Assembly: GCA_949295125.1 (NCBI GenBank)
Contig: CASFJV010000036.1
Coordinates: 1 to 53,146 of the forward strand
Source of the DNA: an uncultured Spirochaetales bacterium
Lineage (GTDB): Bacteria; Spirochaetota; Spirochaetia; Sphaerochaetales; Sphaerochaetaceae
Reading direction: 5' to 3'
DNA length: 53,146 nucleotides
Of the stretch, positions 41,649-51,242 are shown one piece after another. Within the stretch, counting starts at the first letter, position 1. The number at the start of each line of letters is the position of its first letter. The notes below the pieces were generated by a model. It worked only from the letters and a program-made list of their open reading frames with translations, searched no databases and was not told the DNA's origin. The translations under genes and the position numbers were made by a program.

Positions 41649-42158
41649 ATGCCAGATAGAGAGAAAAACATAAGGGCCTTCATAGCCGGTTTAATCCTTT
41701 ATGCAGCATTCCTTGCAGCTTTGATCTTCTCACTTGGTCCCCGGATAAAAGCAAATTTCATTGACGGGGAATACATATCAGCACTGAGGACTTACAAGGA
41801 CATAATGCTTGAAGGAGAGCAGGAAAGCTTTAACATCGCCCTCTTCTCAATGGATGGAATAGTAATGGCGGAAAAGACCGTGAAAAAAGGCTTCAGCGAT
41901 GATGAGCACCTGCTTCTGGAAGCACTGCTTGGGAAAAACAGCCGGGAGAATATAGGAAAAGGGCTGATAAGCTACATCGCAGATGGCACTAAGCTCTTAG
42001 GCCTTTCCATTACGGAAGATGTGGCATACGTTGAGCTTTCGGAGGAATTCCTCAATTCAGCTGACATCACAAAGGCAAAACAGCAGATAGAAGAAACCCT
42101 CAGAGCCAGTTATGGGGATCTGAGGGTTGCAGTAATAGTTGATGATGAAATCATCTAG
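41649..42158 (+). CDS. Membrane-anchored GerMN-domain protein
   Basis: A 169-residue protein with one N-terminal transmembrane helix (FIAGLILYAAFLAALIFSL) and an extracytoplasmic domain whose last 60 residues fit the GerMN fold (LISYIADGTKLLGLSI, DVAYVELSEEFLN, then AKQQIEETLRASYGD). GerMN domains occur in spore germination GerM and LpqB and bind envelope partners; a specific role here is not known. The ATG at 41649 is chosen over ATG 41640 and TTG 41631 because the -10 TAGAAT ends 7 nt before it and no ribosome site serves any of them. Its stop overlaps ymdB convergently by 8 nt. Confidence 0.75.
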   Translation: MPDREKNIRAFIAGLILYAAFLAALIFSLGPRIKANFIDGEYISALRTYKDIMLEGEQESFNIALFSMDGIVMAEKTVKKGFSDDEHLLLEALLGKNSRENIGKGLISYIADGTKLLGLSITEDVAYVELSEEFLNSADITKAKQQIEETLRASYGDLRVAVIVDDEII

Positions 42159-42918
42159 AAAAGCGCTTTACTGAAAGAGCCTTTCCTGTATCCTTATCTG
42201 CCTCTACGATTATTCCCTGGATTTTTGCCCTTCCTTCCTTAACTTCACTTTTGATCGGAAGCTGGGTGAGGCTGCGCTCTATAGCCTTATCCTCCCTGCT
42301 TCCTATTACGGAATCCTGAACACCGGTCAGGCCAAGATCAGTTATGTATGCAGTTCCATTTGGAAGTATCTTCTCATCCATAGTCTGCACATGGGTATGC
42401 GTTCCGGCAACCGATGTGACCTTTCCGTCGAGGAAGAAGGCTAAAGCCTCTTTCTCATCGGTATGCTCTGCATGGAAATCGACAAAGATAAGAGGAGTAA
42501 TCTTCCTTATCTTTTCAACCAGTGCCCCGACAGTCTGGAATGGGCAGTCTATAGGCGTCATTGAATAGCGGCCCTCAGCATTTATGACTGCAATGCCGTT
42601 CTTGATGACATAGCCTTTGCCAATGGTTCCAGGAGGATAGTTATATGGGCGGAGGATATTATCTTCCTTCTCAAGAATCTGGAATATCTCCTCTTTCTGC
42701 CAGATATGGTTACCGCTTGTAATCACATCGACACCCATGTTAATGAAGGAGCGGTAATCCGATTCAGATATCCCGAAGCCGGATGAAGCATTCTCTCCAT
42801 TAACGATTACGAAATCTACCTTTTCTTCTTTTATGATTGATTTTAGTGAGAGGAAAAGGGCCCCCATTCCTGAGGAGCCCGATACATCTCCGATATGCAA
42901 TACACGGATGCTGGCCAC
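42151..42918 (-). CDS. ymdB: YmdB-family metallophosphoesterase (2',3'-cAMP phosphodiesterase)
   Basis: A 255-residue dimetal phosphoesterase. Motifs: LHIGDVSGSSG, VIVNGENASSGFGIS, VITSGNHIWQKEE, FVDFHAEHTDEKEA and VAGTHTHVQTMDE, all as in Bacillus YmdB, which acts on 2',3'-cyclic nucleotides and affects motility and biofilm choice. It initiates at GTG sharing one base with the rny stop (TAGTG), so it is coupled to RNase Y; this rny-ymdB pairing is widely conserved. Confidence 0.92.
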   Translation of the reverse strand: MASIRVLHIGDVSGSSGMGALFLSLKSIIKEEKVDFVIVNGENASSGFGISESDYRSFINMGVDVITSGNHIWQKEEIFQILEKEDNILRPYNYPPGTIGKGYVIKNGIAVINAEGRYSMTPIDCPFQTVGALVEKIRKITPLIFVDFHAEHTDEKEALAFFLDGKVTSVAGTHTHVQTMDEKILPNGTAYITDLGLTGVQDSVIGSREDKAIERSLTQLPIKSEVKEGRAKIQGIIVEADKDTGKALSVKRFSR

Positions 42919-44447
42919 TATCTTGCGTACTCCACTATCCTGAGTTCCCTTATGATCGTTACCTTGATCTTTCCAGGATATCTCAGTTCTGCCTCAATTC
43001 TCTGGGCAATTCCTGTTGCAATCTCACGTGACTTCTCATCAGATACAGCATCTGCATTCACAAGAATCCTGAGTTCCCTTCCTGCCTGGATTGCATATGC
43101 ATTCTCAACACCGTCAAATCCCATGGCGATTCCCTCAAGGTTTTCAAGCCTCTTGATGTAGTTGTCCAGGGATTCCCTTCTAGCGCCAGGACGGGCAGCA
43201 CTGATTGCATCTGCGATCTGAACTATAATGGACTCTATGCAGCTTGGTTCGACGTCATTATGGTGTGCAAGAACAGCATTGACAACCCTTGGCTCCTCAC
43301 CAAGCCTTTTGACAAGGTCAGCGCCAAGTTCTGCATGGTTGGCCTCACTCTCCGTCTCAGATCCCTTTCCGATATCATGGAGAAGTCCAGCGCGCTTTGC
43401 AATTTCGGTATCTGCGCCGACTTCGCTTGCTATCATGCCGGCAAGTATTGCAACTTCCTTAGAATGCTGAAGGACATTCTGTCCGTAGCTTGTCCTGAAG
43501 TGAAGCCTTCCCAGTGCCCTGATGAGCTCTGTTCCCATATTGTGTATGCCGAGATCGAATACCACTTTCTCTCCCTCATCCACGATTATGCGTCCTACTT
43601 CCTTGCTTACCTTGTTAACAACTTCCTCAATGCGTGCTGGATGTATCCTTCCATCCTGTACAAGGCGTTCAAGGGCCACACGTGCAATTTCCTTCCTTAC
43701 AGGATCAAAACAGGATATGACGACAGCCTCAGGAGTATCATCAATGATGAGATCAACACCGGTCAATGTTTCCAGTGTCCTGATATTCCTTCCCTCTCTT
43801 CCTATGATGCGTCCTTTCATCTCATCACTTGGAAGAGTCACTGATGTCGTCGTGATGTCTCCGGAAACTTCAGTTGCCAGACGCTGAATGCATGTCACGA
43901 TGATATCGCGTGCAATCTTGTCTGCCTGAAGCTGAGTCTCACTTTCAATCTTATTGAGATATACCTGCCCATCGTGCTCTGCTTCGGCCTTCATCTGCTC
44001 AATGATGAGTGCCTTGGCATCCTCACGGGTCATGGATGCGACTTTCTCAAGTTCTACGGTGAGCCCCTGCTCCCTCTCTTCAACGGCTTTTTCCCTCTCT
44101 GAGACGGAGTTCTCTCTTTCTCCTAGTTGTTTTTTGACAGCATCAAGCTCATTCTGCTTATGCTCAAGATTCATTTCCTTCTGCAGCAGCCTTCTTTCAT
44201 TCTTCTGCAGTTCCAGTCTTCTCTCTCTAGCATCCCGCTCGTTCTGCTGCTGTTCTTTCTGCAGAGCATCACGGGTTTCGAGCATCAGCTCACGTGCTTC
44301 AGCATTTGCCTTCTCTTCTATTTCCTTAGCGATCCTGACAGCCTGCTGCTCAGCCGATGTAAGCTTGCTCTTTGCATATATCCAACGGACGGTAAATCCG
44401 ATGCCGATGCCAAGTGCACAACATAGGAGGGCTATTAGTACATACAT
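42918..44447 (-). CDS. rny: Ribonuclease Y
   Basis: A 509-residue membrane-tethered endoribonuclease that starts mRNA decay. An N-terminal helix (VLIALLCCALGIGIGFTV) anchors it; residues about 30-190 are coiled coil; the KH domain has GRIIGREGRNIRTLETLTG near 205-225; the HD domain has QHSKEVAILAGM and AGLLHDIGKG near 330-355. All catalytic residues look intact. GGGAGG precedes the ATG, and a TTGACA/CATTAT promoter lies at 44486-44514. RicT, encoded at 28 kb, belongs to the complex that modulates this enzyme in Bacillus. Confidence 0.96.
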   Translation of the reverse strand: MYVLIALLCCALGIGIGFTVRWIYAKSKLTSAEQQAVRIAKEIEEKANAEARELMLETRDALQKEQQQNERDARERRLELQKNERRLLQKEMNLEHKQNELDAVKKQLGERENSVSEREKAVEEREQGLTVELEKVASMTREDAKALIIEQMKAEAEHDGQVYLNKIESETQLQADKIARDIIVTCIQRLATEVSGDITTTSVTLPSDEMKGRIIGREGRNIRTLETLTGVDLIIDDTPEAVVISCFDPVRKEIARVALERLVQDGRIHPARIEEVVNKVSKEVGRIIVDEGEKVVFDLGIHNMGTELIRALGRLHFRTSYGQNVLQHSKEVAILAGMIASEVGADTEIAKRAGLLHDIGKGSETESEANHAELGADLVKRLGEEPRVVNAVLAHHNDVEPSCIESIIVQIADAISAARPGARRESLDNYIKRLENLEGIAMGFDGVENAYAIQAGRELRILVNADAVSDEKSREIATGIAQRIEAELRYPGKIKVTIIRELRIVEYAR

Positions 44448-44485
44448 ACGCTAACCTCCCTGATGTATAAACTACTTAATTATTG

Positions 44486-44514
44486 ATAATGGATTAAAGT
44501 TAGACACCTGTCAA
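44486..44514 (-). promoter_or_regulatory. rny promoter
   Basis: Minus strand TTGACA (44509-44514, perfect), a 17-nt spacer and CATTAT (44486-44491). The leader of about 30 nt contains the GGGAGG ribosome site. Confidence 0.6.
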
Positions 44515-44604
44515 GGATCATAGCAGAACAAATATCCCCCAACAAACATTTTCTTCAGCCCATGAAATGCCAGCATGTATGATTTGCAAACAGAAATATT
44601 AAAG

Positions 44605-44634
44605 AAAAAAACCTCTCTGCTTAATGCAAAGAGG
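44605..44634 (-). terminator. Rho-independent terminator after the lipoprotein gene
   Basis: CCTCTTTGC pairs with GCAGAGAGG (one wobble) on the minus strand and is followed by seven T residues (44605-44611). It ends the lipoprotein transcript upstream of the rny promoter. Confidence 0.8.
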
Positions 44635-44659
44635 CCATAAACTCAAGCAAGTGAGCATA

Positions 44660-45217
44660 CTACATTGTAATTTTAAGAGGTTCTCCGTTCAAGCTTGCCG
44701 TTAAATGCCCTGAAGTTTCATCCATTTCATATGTTATGCTGAATACATCACCGGAGACCAATCCCAATTCGCTTATAGCTTCATCAGCTCTGAAGACAAC
44801 AGAAATCTTCATTCTATTATGATCTACATCCAAAGGACCTGATAGTTCATATGTTCCCCATACTGTATACTGATCTAAAGCATATTCATCATAATCTATC
44901 TTAATATATCCATTTTCTCCATCCTGCTTGGCAGTAATTTTAAGAGATCCATTATAGAAAGATTCTGATACTTCCGTATTTGGCTTTTCTGATGCTTCTG
45001 CTGTTAACTTCTGAATATTTTCAAAAGCTTTTTCATCTAATAGAAGAGAACTATGATACAGACTAATTTCAGCTTTTGCGCCATCTTCCAAAGCTCCAAA
45101 CTTATCCTGAGTATTTATTTCAGGTGCGTTATCAACTGGACTTGGAGTCGAGTTATCACAAGAAGCAAAACTGAATGCGATAAACACTGCGAGTAAGAGA
45201 ACTGATAGTTTCTTCAT
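44660..45217 (-). CDS. Putative lipoprotein of unknown function
   Basis: A 185-residue protein with a lipoprotein signal peptide (MKKLSVLLLAVFIAF then SFASC, acylated Cys at 20). The mature part is Asp/Glu-rich with likely beta strands (NGSLKITAKQDGENGYIKID, YELSGPLDVDHN, VFSITYEMDETSGHLTASL). The start at 45217 is preferred to an upstream alternative at 45310 because AAGGAAGG precedes it and it opens the signal peptide. Composition resembles the lipoproteins near 7 kb, but I see no clear shared motif. A TTGACA at 45341-45346 could be its -35, but no good -10 accompanies it. Confidence 0.75.
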   Translation of the reverse strand: MKKLSVLLLAVFIAFSFASCDNSTPSPVDNAPEINTQDKFGALEDGAKAEISLYHSSLLLDEKAFENIQKLTAEASEKPNTEVSESFYNGSLKITAKQDGENGYIKIDYDEYALDQYTVWGTYELSGPLDVDHNRMKISVVFRADEAISELGLVSGDVFSITYEMDETSGHLTASLNGEPLKITM

Positions 45218-45388
45218 TTTTTCCTTCCTTTCTTTTTTTGTTTCAAAGCAGCTTTGAGGAAGAAGGCAAATGATGAGAGAAAACAATAATCCATCACCAT
45301 AACCATACAACCCGGTTATGAAGCTACCCTAATTTTTTTCTGTCAATATTTACGTGGTTTCAGCACAATAAAATACAGCATATAGAGC

Positions 45389-45418
45389 AAAAAAAAATAC
45401 CCTCACAAACCGTGAGGG
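45389..45418 (-). terminator. Rho-independent terminator of the ribosomal cluster
   Basis: CCCTCAC (45412-45418 on the other arm) pairs with GTGAGGG around a 5-nt loop on the minus strand, followed by TA and nine T residues (45389-45397). It lies 30 nt past the rplQ stop and ends the long spc/alpha transcript. Confidence 0.9.
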
Positions 45419-45447
45419 CTGAGGTATTGCTACCTTCTGACAAGGTC

Positions 45448-45876
45448 TTACTTTGATTCCTTGTCTGCCTTAGCTTTTGCTTTGGCTTCTTTCTTCTCAG
45501 CTTTGGCATCCTTCTTTGCAGTTTTCTCTACAAGCTCTAGGATTACCATTTCAGCTGCGTCTCCAAGGCGGTAACCAGTCTTGAGAACCCTGGTGTATCC
45601 TCCGTTTCTCTCTGCATTGAGAGGAGCGATCTCCTTGAAGAGCTTGTCCAGGACAGCTTCATCCTTGATGTCGCGTGCGATCATCCTGCGGTTGTGAACA
45701 TTGTCAACCTTTGCACGTGTGATCATCTTCTCTGCCATCTTCCTGACTTCAAGAGCTTTTGCCTTTGTGGTCTCTATCCTCTCATAGCGAAAGAGGGAAG
45801 TTACCATGTTTCTCTTGAGGGCTGTGCGCTCGCTAGTTGTGCGAGATAGCGCGTTAAAACCAATTCTATGCTTCAT
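45448..45876 (-). CDS. rplQ: 50S ribosomal protein L17
   Basis: A 142-residue L17: [40 protein letters not shown] and [20 protein letters not shown] are family signatures. A Lys/Ala/Glu-rich tail of about 25 residues extends beyond the usual end. The ATG lies 11 nt inside rpoA, so it is coupled. Last gene of the cluster. Confidence 0.97.
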   Translation of the reverse strand: MKHRIGFNALSRTTSERTALKRNMVTSLFRYERIETTKAKALEVRKMAEKMITRAKVDNVHNRRMIARDIKDEAVLDKLFKEIAPLNAERNGGYTRVLKTGYRLGDAAEMVILELVEKTAKKDAKAEKKEAKAKAKADKESK

Positions 45877-46921
45877 TATCCACTTCCTTGTTCTCTGGAA
45901 CTTTGATAGACGTCTTTAATACACTGAAGTCAGTCATTCCAAGGGTAAGGCCCCATTCCTTGAGCTTATCCTTAATTTCAGTAAGGCTCTTCTTACCGAA
46001 ATTCCTTGTCTTACCGATCTCATCTTCAGTCTTCTTTGCTAAATCACCGATTGTCTTAATTCCTGCATTCTTCAGACAGTTTGAAGACCTAACAGTGAGC
46101 TCTAACTCCTCTACAGGAGTATCGAGAATACTTTTAATCCTCTCTTCTTCCTCATCAACTTCATCATTGGAAGCAATCTTTCCCTCATCGAAATTGATAA
46201 AGATTGTGAAATGATCCTTGATGATCTTTGCTGCTTCGCCAAGAGCATTCTCAGGGCTGATTGTTCCATCTGTGTAGATCTCGAGAATAAGCTTGTCATA
46301 ATCATTTCTCTGGCCTACCCTTGTCGGCTCAATCGAGTACTTTACCCTCTTGACCGGAGAGAAGAATGCATCGATTGCAATAACGCCAGGTTCCTCTGAA
46401 TACTTCTCATTGTATTCTGAAGGAACATAGCCTCTTCCCAGATCGATCTGGACTTCCATCTCCATGTCACAGTCATCCATCATCGTGAAGATCTCGAGAT
46501 CCTTGTTTGTTACAGTCACCTGGTTCTTTTCAAAATCGGCACCGGTAATAACGCCTGGGCCTTTGCAGGTAATTGTAAGAACAGTTCCCTCTGAATCTTC
46601 TGGCATACTGATCTGAAGCTTCTTAATGGCAGCAATGATATCGTTGATATCCTCCCTTACACCTGTAAGTGGCTCATATTCGCTTGTTACAAGATGAGCA
46701 GCATGGTCCTCTCCATTAAATGTTGTGAAGCGGATTGAAGTAACAGCATATCCCTGGATGGATGAAAGAAGTACACGCCTAAGTGTATTTCCCACTGTTG
46801 TGCCATAACCACGCTCAAACGGATAAGCAATGAACTTACCATAATCTGGTGTGCTTACTGTGTGTTCGGAAGTAATTCCCGTAGGCTTCTTAAAACCCTT
46901 GAGAAGTGATTTTCTTGCCAT
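45866..46921 (-). CDS. rpoA: RNA polymerase alpha subunit
   Basis: A 351-residue alpha subunit. The N-terminal assembly domain has [31 protein letters not shown] split over residues 30-60 and the INFDEGKI region; the C-terminal domain (about 265-330) has [21 protein letters not shown] and the [17 protein letters not shown] helix that binds UP elements. AAGGAG precedes the ATG. It lies directly after rpsK, without the rpsD gene that sits here in many bacteria. Confidence 0.97.
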   Translation of the reverse strand: MARKSLLKGFKKPTGITSEHTVSTPDYGKFIAYPFERGYGTTVGNTLRRVLLSSIQGYAVTSIRFTTFNGEDHAAHLVTSEYEPLTGVREDINDIIAAIKKLQISMPEDSEGTVLTITCKGPGVITGADFEKNQVTVTNKDLEIFTMMDDCDMEMEVQIDLGRGYVPSEYNEKYSEEPGVIAIDAFFSPVKRVKYSIEPTRVGQRNDYDKLILEIYTDGTISPENALGEAAKIIKDHFTIFINFDEGKIASNDEVDEEEERIKSILDTPVEELELTVRSSNCLKNAGIKTIGDLAKKTEDEIGKTRNFGKKSLTEIKDKLKEWGLTLGMTDFSVLKTSIKVPENKEVDNEA

Positions 46922-46965
46922 TTATAACTCCTTAAAGTAGGTACTGCGGGTAGCCCCGCAGCAAA

Positions 46966-47343
46966 TCAGACACGTCTTGTCTTGCGAGGGCGGCATCCAT
47001 TGTGTGGAATAGGTGTAACGTCTCTAATAGAGCGGACCTTGAGTCCGAGAACTCCAATAGTCCTGATAGCGCTTTCCCTTCCGACTCCTGGACCTTTTAC
47101 ATAGACATTGACTTCCTTCAAGCCGTAGTCCATTGCCTTCTTTACAGCAGCTTCACAAATTGTCTGTGCAGCAAATGGAGTTGATTTCTTTGCCCCACGG
47201 AAACCGAGACCGCCTGCACTAGCCCAGCTTAATGCATTGCCGGCAAGATCAGTAACGGTAATGATCGTATTATTGAAGCTAGTCTGGATATATACATTAC
47301 CTTCCAGAACGGTCTTCTTAACTTTTTTCTTAACGTTTGCCAT
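46966..47343 (-). CDS. rpsK: 30S ribosomal protein S11
   Basis: A 125-residue S11 with [57 protein letters not shown] and the closing [15 protein letters not shown]. Normal length and all family landmarks. It lies 13 nt after rpsM. Confidence 0.97.
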   Translation of the reverse strand: MANVKKKVKKTVLEGNVYIQTSFNNTIITVTDLAGNALSWASAGGLGFRGAKKSTPFAAQTICEAAVKKAMDYGLKEVNVYVKGPGVGRESAIRTIGVLGLKVRSIRDVTPIPHNGCRPRKTRRV

Positions 47344-47356
47344 TTCTCACCTGCCC

Positions 47357-47722
47357 TTACTTCTTCTTTCCAGCAACGGTCTTCTTCTTACCCTTTCTGG
47401 TTCTAGCGTTGGTCTTTGTCCTCTGGCCGCGGACAGGAAGCCCCTTCCTGTGCCTCAGTCCTCTGTAGCATCCAATATCCATCAATCTCTTGATGTTGAG
47501 GGCAACCTCAGTCCTGAGGTGACCTTCAATATTGTACTCTTCTTCAATGACCTTCCTTAAAAGAGCAATCTGATCCTGGTCAAGAGTGTTGATCCTTACT
47601 TCCGGATCAATATTTGTTTTCTTACAGATATCTACTGCTGATACCCTACCGATACCATAGATATAAGTCAAAGCAATCTTGACTGCCTTGTTTGGCAAGT
47701 CAACACCTGCTATACGTGCCAT
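47357..47722 (-). CDS. rpsM: 30S ribosomal protein S13
   Basis: A 121-residue S13: [35 protein letters not shown] (helix-two-turn-helix) and [26 protein letters not shown] site precedes the ATG. It follows rpmJ by 12 nt. Confidence 0.97.
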   Translation of the reverse strand: MARIAGVDLPNKAVKIALTYIYGIGRVSAVDICKKTNIDPEVRINTLDQDQIALLRKVIEEEYNIEGHLRTEVALNIKRLMDIGCYRGLRHRKGLPVRGQRTKTNARTRKGKKKTVAGKKK

Positions 47723-47734
47723 CCTGGCCTCCTA

Positions 47735-47848
47735 TTACTTCTGTCTCTGCTTGTGCTTTGGGTTCTCGCAGATGATGCGTACAACACCAGCACGTCTGAT
47801 TACTTTACACTTGTCACAAATTGGTTTGACACTTGCTCTAACTTTCAT
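47735..47848 (-). CDS. rpmJ: 50S ribosomal protein L36
   Basis: A 37-residue zinc-binding L36, [19 protein letters not shown] onward, with C11, C14, C27 and H32 as the expected zinc ligands ([14 protein letters not shown]). AGGAG precedes the ATG. It lies between secY and rpsM, with no infA, map or adk in between. Confidence 0.96.
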   Translation of the reverse strand: MKVRASVKPICDKCKVIRRAGVVRIICENPKHKQRQK

Positions 47849-47862
47849 TTTGTGAGCTCCTC

Positions 47863-49164
47863 TTATATTTTCTTGACTTTGCGTTTCTTAACATCCACAA
47901 AGCCATCATGATGATGCATCTTCATCAATCCGTCAAGCTGTCTCATTGTATCGAGGTCAACACCAACCAGGATGATCAGTGATGTTCCACCGAAAAGCAT
48001 TGCAACATTGCTTGGGAAGTTGAAGAACATCTGTATCAGAGTCGGAATCAAAGCGATGAAAGCCAAGAATAATGATCCTGGAAGAACGATCCTGTTGAGA
48101 ACCTTTGTAAGGTACTCCTCAAGCTTCTCGTTCCTTACTCCCGGGATGGAACCTCCGTTCTCGCGGATATTCTTAGCCATCTCAATCGGATTGAGACTGA
48201 TCTGTGTATAGAAGAATGCAAATGCTATAATCAACAAGGTGTAGATAATCATATAGGGGGCACCCTGAGGATTAAGGAAGTTTGCCACTGCCTGCATCCA
48301 TCTTACGTTCGAATTATATCCAATCTGCAGAGGGAAGGAAAGAAGTGCAGAAGCAAAGATTACAGGAATTACTCCGCTTGGGTTGATCTTGAATGGAATG
48401 AATGATGACTGGGAGCCATACATCTTCCTTCCGACAACTCTCTTTGCATAATGCACAGGGATCTTCCTCTGACCCTGCTCTTCATATACTACAAGGGCAA
48501 CAACAAAGAAGAACATTACAACGACAAGCACTACTGCAAGAGGATTCAGTGTTCCAGCGTTTACTGCAACGATGAGTGAGTAGAATGCAGATGGAATTCT
48601 TGCCACGATACCTGCGAAGATTAAGAGTGAGATACCGTTTCCGATTCCGAACTGTGTGATCTTCTCACCAAGCCAGACCAAAAGCATTGAGCCTGCTGTT
48701 ACAGATACGATTGCAATCAGCGTAAAAGGTACGGTTCCAATCGTAAGAGCGCCTGGAATACTCCTGGCATATACTGTAGTTGCAAGGGACTGTAGTATAC
48801 ATACTACGATTGTGCCATAGCGTGTATACTGCTGAATCTTCTTCGCACCCTGTGGATCCTGAGTGAGCTTCTTGAGTGATGGAATTACCAGCATCAGCAG
48901 CTGAACGATGATCTGAGTGCTGATATATGGCATAACGCCCAGCATGAAAATAGAGAAATTGCTGAAAGCACCACCAGAGAAGAAGTTCAGATATTCAGTG
49001 AAGCTGTTTGAACTTGCTTCAAAGTAACTTAGAACTGCGTTTGGATTGATACCAGGCACAGGAATGACTGTTCCGATTCTGGACACAGCAAGAAGGCCTA
49101 ATGTGATTAGGACCTTCTTCCTGATATCTTTCATGCGCATCATATCTACCAGAGTGTTAGACAT
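47863..49164 (-). CDS. secY: Protein translocase subunit SecY
   Basis: A 433-residue channel subunit of the Sec translocase with ten transmembrane helices. Signatures: [15 protein letters not shown] in the plug region, [17 protein letters not shown], and the conserved [19 protein letters not shown] loop, plus [20 protein letters not shown] near 335-355. The start at 49164 ([17 protein letters not shown]) is preferred to an upstream alternative because that extension runs into rplO. GAGGGT precedes it. Confidence 0.97.
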   Translation of the reverse strand: MSNTLVDMMRMKDIRKKVLITLGLLAVSRIGTVIPVPGINPNAVLSYFEASSNSFTEYLNFFSGGAFSNFSIFMLGVMPYISTQIIVQLLMLVIPSLKKLTQDPQGAKKIQQYTRYGTIVVCILQSLATTVYARSIPGALTIGTVPFTLIAIVSVTAGSMLLVWLGEKITQFGIGNGISLLIFAGIVARIPSAFYSLIVAVNAGTLNPLAVVLVVVMFFFVVALVVYEEQGQRKIPVHYAKRVVGRKMYGSQSSFIPFKINPSGVIPVIFASALLSFPLQIGYNSNVRWMQAVANFLNPQGAPYMIIYTLLIIAFAFFYTQISLNPIEMAKNIRENGGSIPGVRNEKLEEYLTKVLNRIVLPGSLFLAFIALIPTLIQMFFNFPSNVAMLFGGTSLIILVGVDLDTMRQLDGLMKMHHHDGFVDVKKRKVKKI

Positions 49165-49180
49165 CAGATACCCTCGATTT

Positions 49181-49612
49181 TTACTTGATCTCTCCGCCAG
49201 CTGCCTTGATCTTCTCAGCAGCAGTTGCAGAGCACTTGATTCCCTCAATTGTCAGAGCCTTTGAAAGCTCTCCAACTGAAAGGATCTTTGCAATTGCCTC
49301 ATGACCCTTTAAAAGTCCCTTTTCCTTGAGACTAGCCTCATTTACAACCTCTCCAGCTTCGTAGGAAACTTCAAGATCCTTGAGGTTAATTGCCTCGTAC
49401 TCCTTCTTAAATGGACTATTTGAGAATCCACGTCGGGCAACACGCCTGTAAAGTGGCATCTGTCCACCCTCAAAGCCCAGGCGTACTCCGCCACCGCTTC
49501 TTGAGTTCTGTCCGTCATGTCCTCTTCCGCAAGCCCTGCCCTTGGAGGAAGCACCACGGCCGACAATGGTCTTTTTCTTTGTTGCGCCTAATGGCTTTAC
49601 AATCTGTGGCAT
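49181..49612 (-). CDS. rplO: 50S ribosomal protein L15
   Basis: A 143-residue L15: GRGASSKGRACGRGHDGQNS, GFEGGQMPLYRRVARRGF, and the C-terminal SKALTIEGIKCSATAAEKI. Strong GAGGAGGT before the ATG. It lies between rpmD and secY in the standard order. Confidence 0.97.
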   Translation of the reverse strand: MPQIVKPLGATKKKTIVGRGASSKGRACGRGHDGQNSRSGGGVRLGFEGGQMPLYRRVARRGFSNSPFKKEYEAINLKDLEVSYEAGEVVNEASLKEKGLLKGHEAIAKILSVGELSKALTIEGIKCSATAAEKIKAAGGEIK

Positions 49613-49614
49613 TC

Positions 49615-49797
49615 TTATACCTCCTCAACCTTTACAAGGTGTGAAACTACGCGGACCATTCCCTGATGTACAGGATTGTTGTCCTTAATAACAGAGCTGT
49701 TAATCTTTCCTAGTCCGAGAGCCTTTACAGTTTTCCTCTGCTTTGGCAGAGTGCCTGCAACACTCCTGATTAGTGTAATCTTAATCTTATCAGCCAT
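49615..49797 (-). CDS. rpmD: 50S ribosomal protein L30
   Basis: A 60-residue bacterial L30: [30 protein letters not shown] and [18 protein letters not shown]. The ATG at 49797 is preferred over an upstream GTG that lies inside rpsE; the GGGG of the rpsE end serves as ribosome site. Confidence 0.95.
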   Translation of the reverse strand: MADKIKITLIRSVAGTLPKQRKTVKALGLGKINSSVIKDNNPVHQGMVRVVSHLVKVEEV

Positions 49798-49799
49798 GA

Positions 49800-50309
49800 T
49801 TAACCCCACATTTCCTTTAGAGACTTACCTCTGTTCTTTGCAACCTTAGCTGCATCAAACAGGTTCTCCAGACCATCAAAGGTTGCCTTCACTGTGTTGA
49901 TTCCATTCCTGGATCCGAGGCTCTTTGAGATGATGTCCTTGATACCTGCTGCATCGCAGACAAGGCGGACTGCACCACCTGCGATAACTCCAGTACCAGG
50001 AACAGCTGGCTTGAGAATTACTGATGCACTCTTGAACTTTCCAATCACATCGTGTGGGATTGTGCTGTTCTTGAGTGGAACTGTGATCATGCTTGCCCTG
50101 GCCCTGCTGGATGCCTTCTTGATTGCATCTGTAACATCATTGGCCTTACCGAAGCCATAACCGACCTTTCCATTTCCATCTCCTACTACAACGAGTGCGG
50201 AGAAGGAGAATCTCTTACCACCTTTTACTACCTTTGATACGCGATTAAGCTTTACGAGCTTTTCTACGTAAACATCTTCTTTCTTTTCAAAATCTTTAGA
50301 CCTTTCCAT
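49800..50309 (-). CDS. rpsE: 30S ribosomal protein S5
   Basis: A 169-residue S5 with [20 protein letters not shown] at the N-terminus (RNA-binding), [19 protein letters not shown], and [20 protein letters not shown] near the C-terminus. AGGAGCGG precedes the ATG; 8 nt from rplR. Confidence 0.97.
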   Translation of the reverse strand: MERSKDFEKKEDVYVEKLVKLNRVSKVVKGGKRFSFSALVVVGDGNGKVGYGFGKANDVTDAIKKASSRARASMITVPLKNSTIPHDVIGKFKSASVILKPAVPGTGVIAGGAVRLVCDAAGIKDIISKSLGSRNGINTVKATFDGLENLFDAAKVAKNRGKSLKEMWG

Positions 50310-50317
50310 ATCCGCTC

Positions 50318-50677
50318 CTAGAACTTAACGCCTGCTTTTCTAGCTCCGTCTGCGATTGACTTCACGATACCATGATAAAGGTAACCGTTCCTGTCGAATA
50401 CAACGGATTCGATGTTGGCATCAAGAATCCTCTTGCCTACGATTTCGCCAAGCTTGAGTGCGTCCTCGCATGTATTCCTGAGATTCTTGAGGTCTGCTTC
50501 TACAGTGGAAGCGGAGACTAAAGTCTTTCCACATGTGTCATCAATAACCTGGACATACATATGGAGGTTGCTTCTGAAAACAGTCATGCGTGGCCTCTCA
50601 GGTGTTCCAGAAATCTTCTTTCTGATGTGAGCCTTCCTTTTGAGCTGCCTTCTGGATTTATCTATCATTCTGTTCAT
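50318..50677 (-). CDS. rplR: 50S ribosomal protein L18
   Basis: A 119-residue L18 that helps bind 5S rRNA: RKKISGTPERPRMTVFRSNL, MYVQVIDDTCGKTLVSAST and FDRNGYLYHGIVKSIADGAR. AAGGGG lies before the ATG. Confidence 0.97.
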   Translation of the reverse strand: MNRMIDKSRRQLKRKAHIRKKISGTPERPRMTVFRSNLHMYVQVIDDTCGKTLVSASTVEADLKNLRNTCEDALKLGEIVGKRILDANIESVVFDRNGYLYHGIVKSIADGARKAGVKF

Positions 50678-50690
50678 CAGTCAAATCCCC

Positions 50691-51233
50691 TTATTTCTTA
50701 CCACCAGACTTACCAACCTTGCGGCGGATTGTCTCAGTCTCATACTTAATACCCTTGCCCTTGTATGGCTCAGGTCCCCTGAGGGAACGGATTTCTGCTG
50801 CAACCTGTCCAACCCTTTCCTTGCTGATGCCGGAACTTGTGAGCTTTGCAGGACCGTCTGCTGCGATGCTGATTCCCTCTGGAATCATATACTCAATTGG
50901 AGTTGAGTATCCAAGGTTGAGTGTAAGGATGCTTCCCTTTACCTCTGCCCTGTAACCAACGCCGTTGATAAGAAGAACTTTTGAGTATCCTTCACTAACG
51001 CCCTTGATCATGTTAGCAATAAGCTGGCGATAAAGGCCATGATAGCTTCTGGATGCTTTCTCATCGTTATATCTTGTGACAACGACTTCGTTTCCGTTAA
51101 CCTCAACTTTCACTTCAGGCCTCAGTGCCTGAGAGAGAGTTCCCTTGCTTCCCTTGACTGTTACAAGTCCGTCCTGGACTGTTACTGTAACTCCGTTAGG
51201 TACTGCTACTGGTAATTTACCTACTCGTGACAT
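50691..51233 (-). CDS. rplF: 50S ribosomal protein L6
   Basis: A 180-residue L6 with two similar halves: MSRVGKLPVAVPNGVTVTVQ and VKGSKGTLSQ at the start, LINGVGYRAEVKG in the middle, then the C-terminal signature EPYKGKGIKYETETIRRKVG. GGAGGAG precedes the ATG. Confidence 0.97.
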   Translation of the reverse strand: MSRVGKLPVAVPNGVTVTVQDGLVTVKGSKGTLSQALRPEVKVEVNGNEVVVTRYNDEKASRSYHGLYRQLIANMIKGVSEGYSKVLLINGVGYRAEVKGSILTLNLGYSTPIEYMIPEGISIAADGPAKLTSSGISKERVGQVAAEIRSLRGPEPYKGKGIKYETETIRRKVGKSGGKK

Positions 51234-51242
51234 AGCTCCTCC

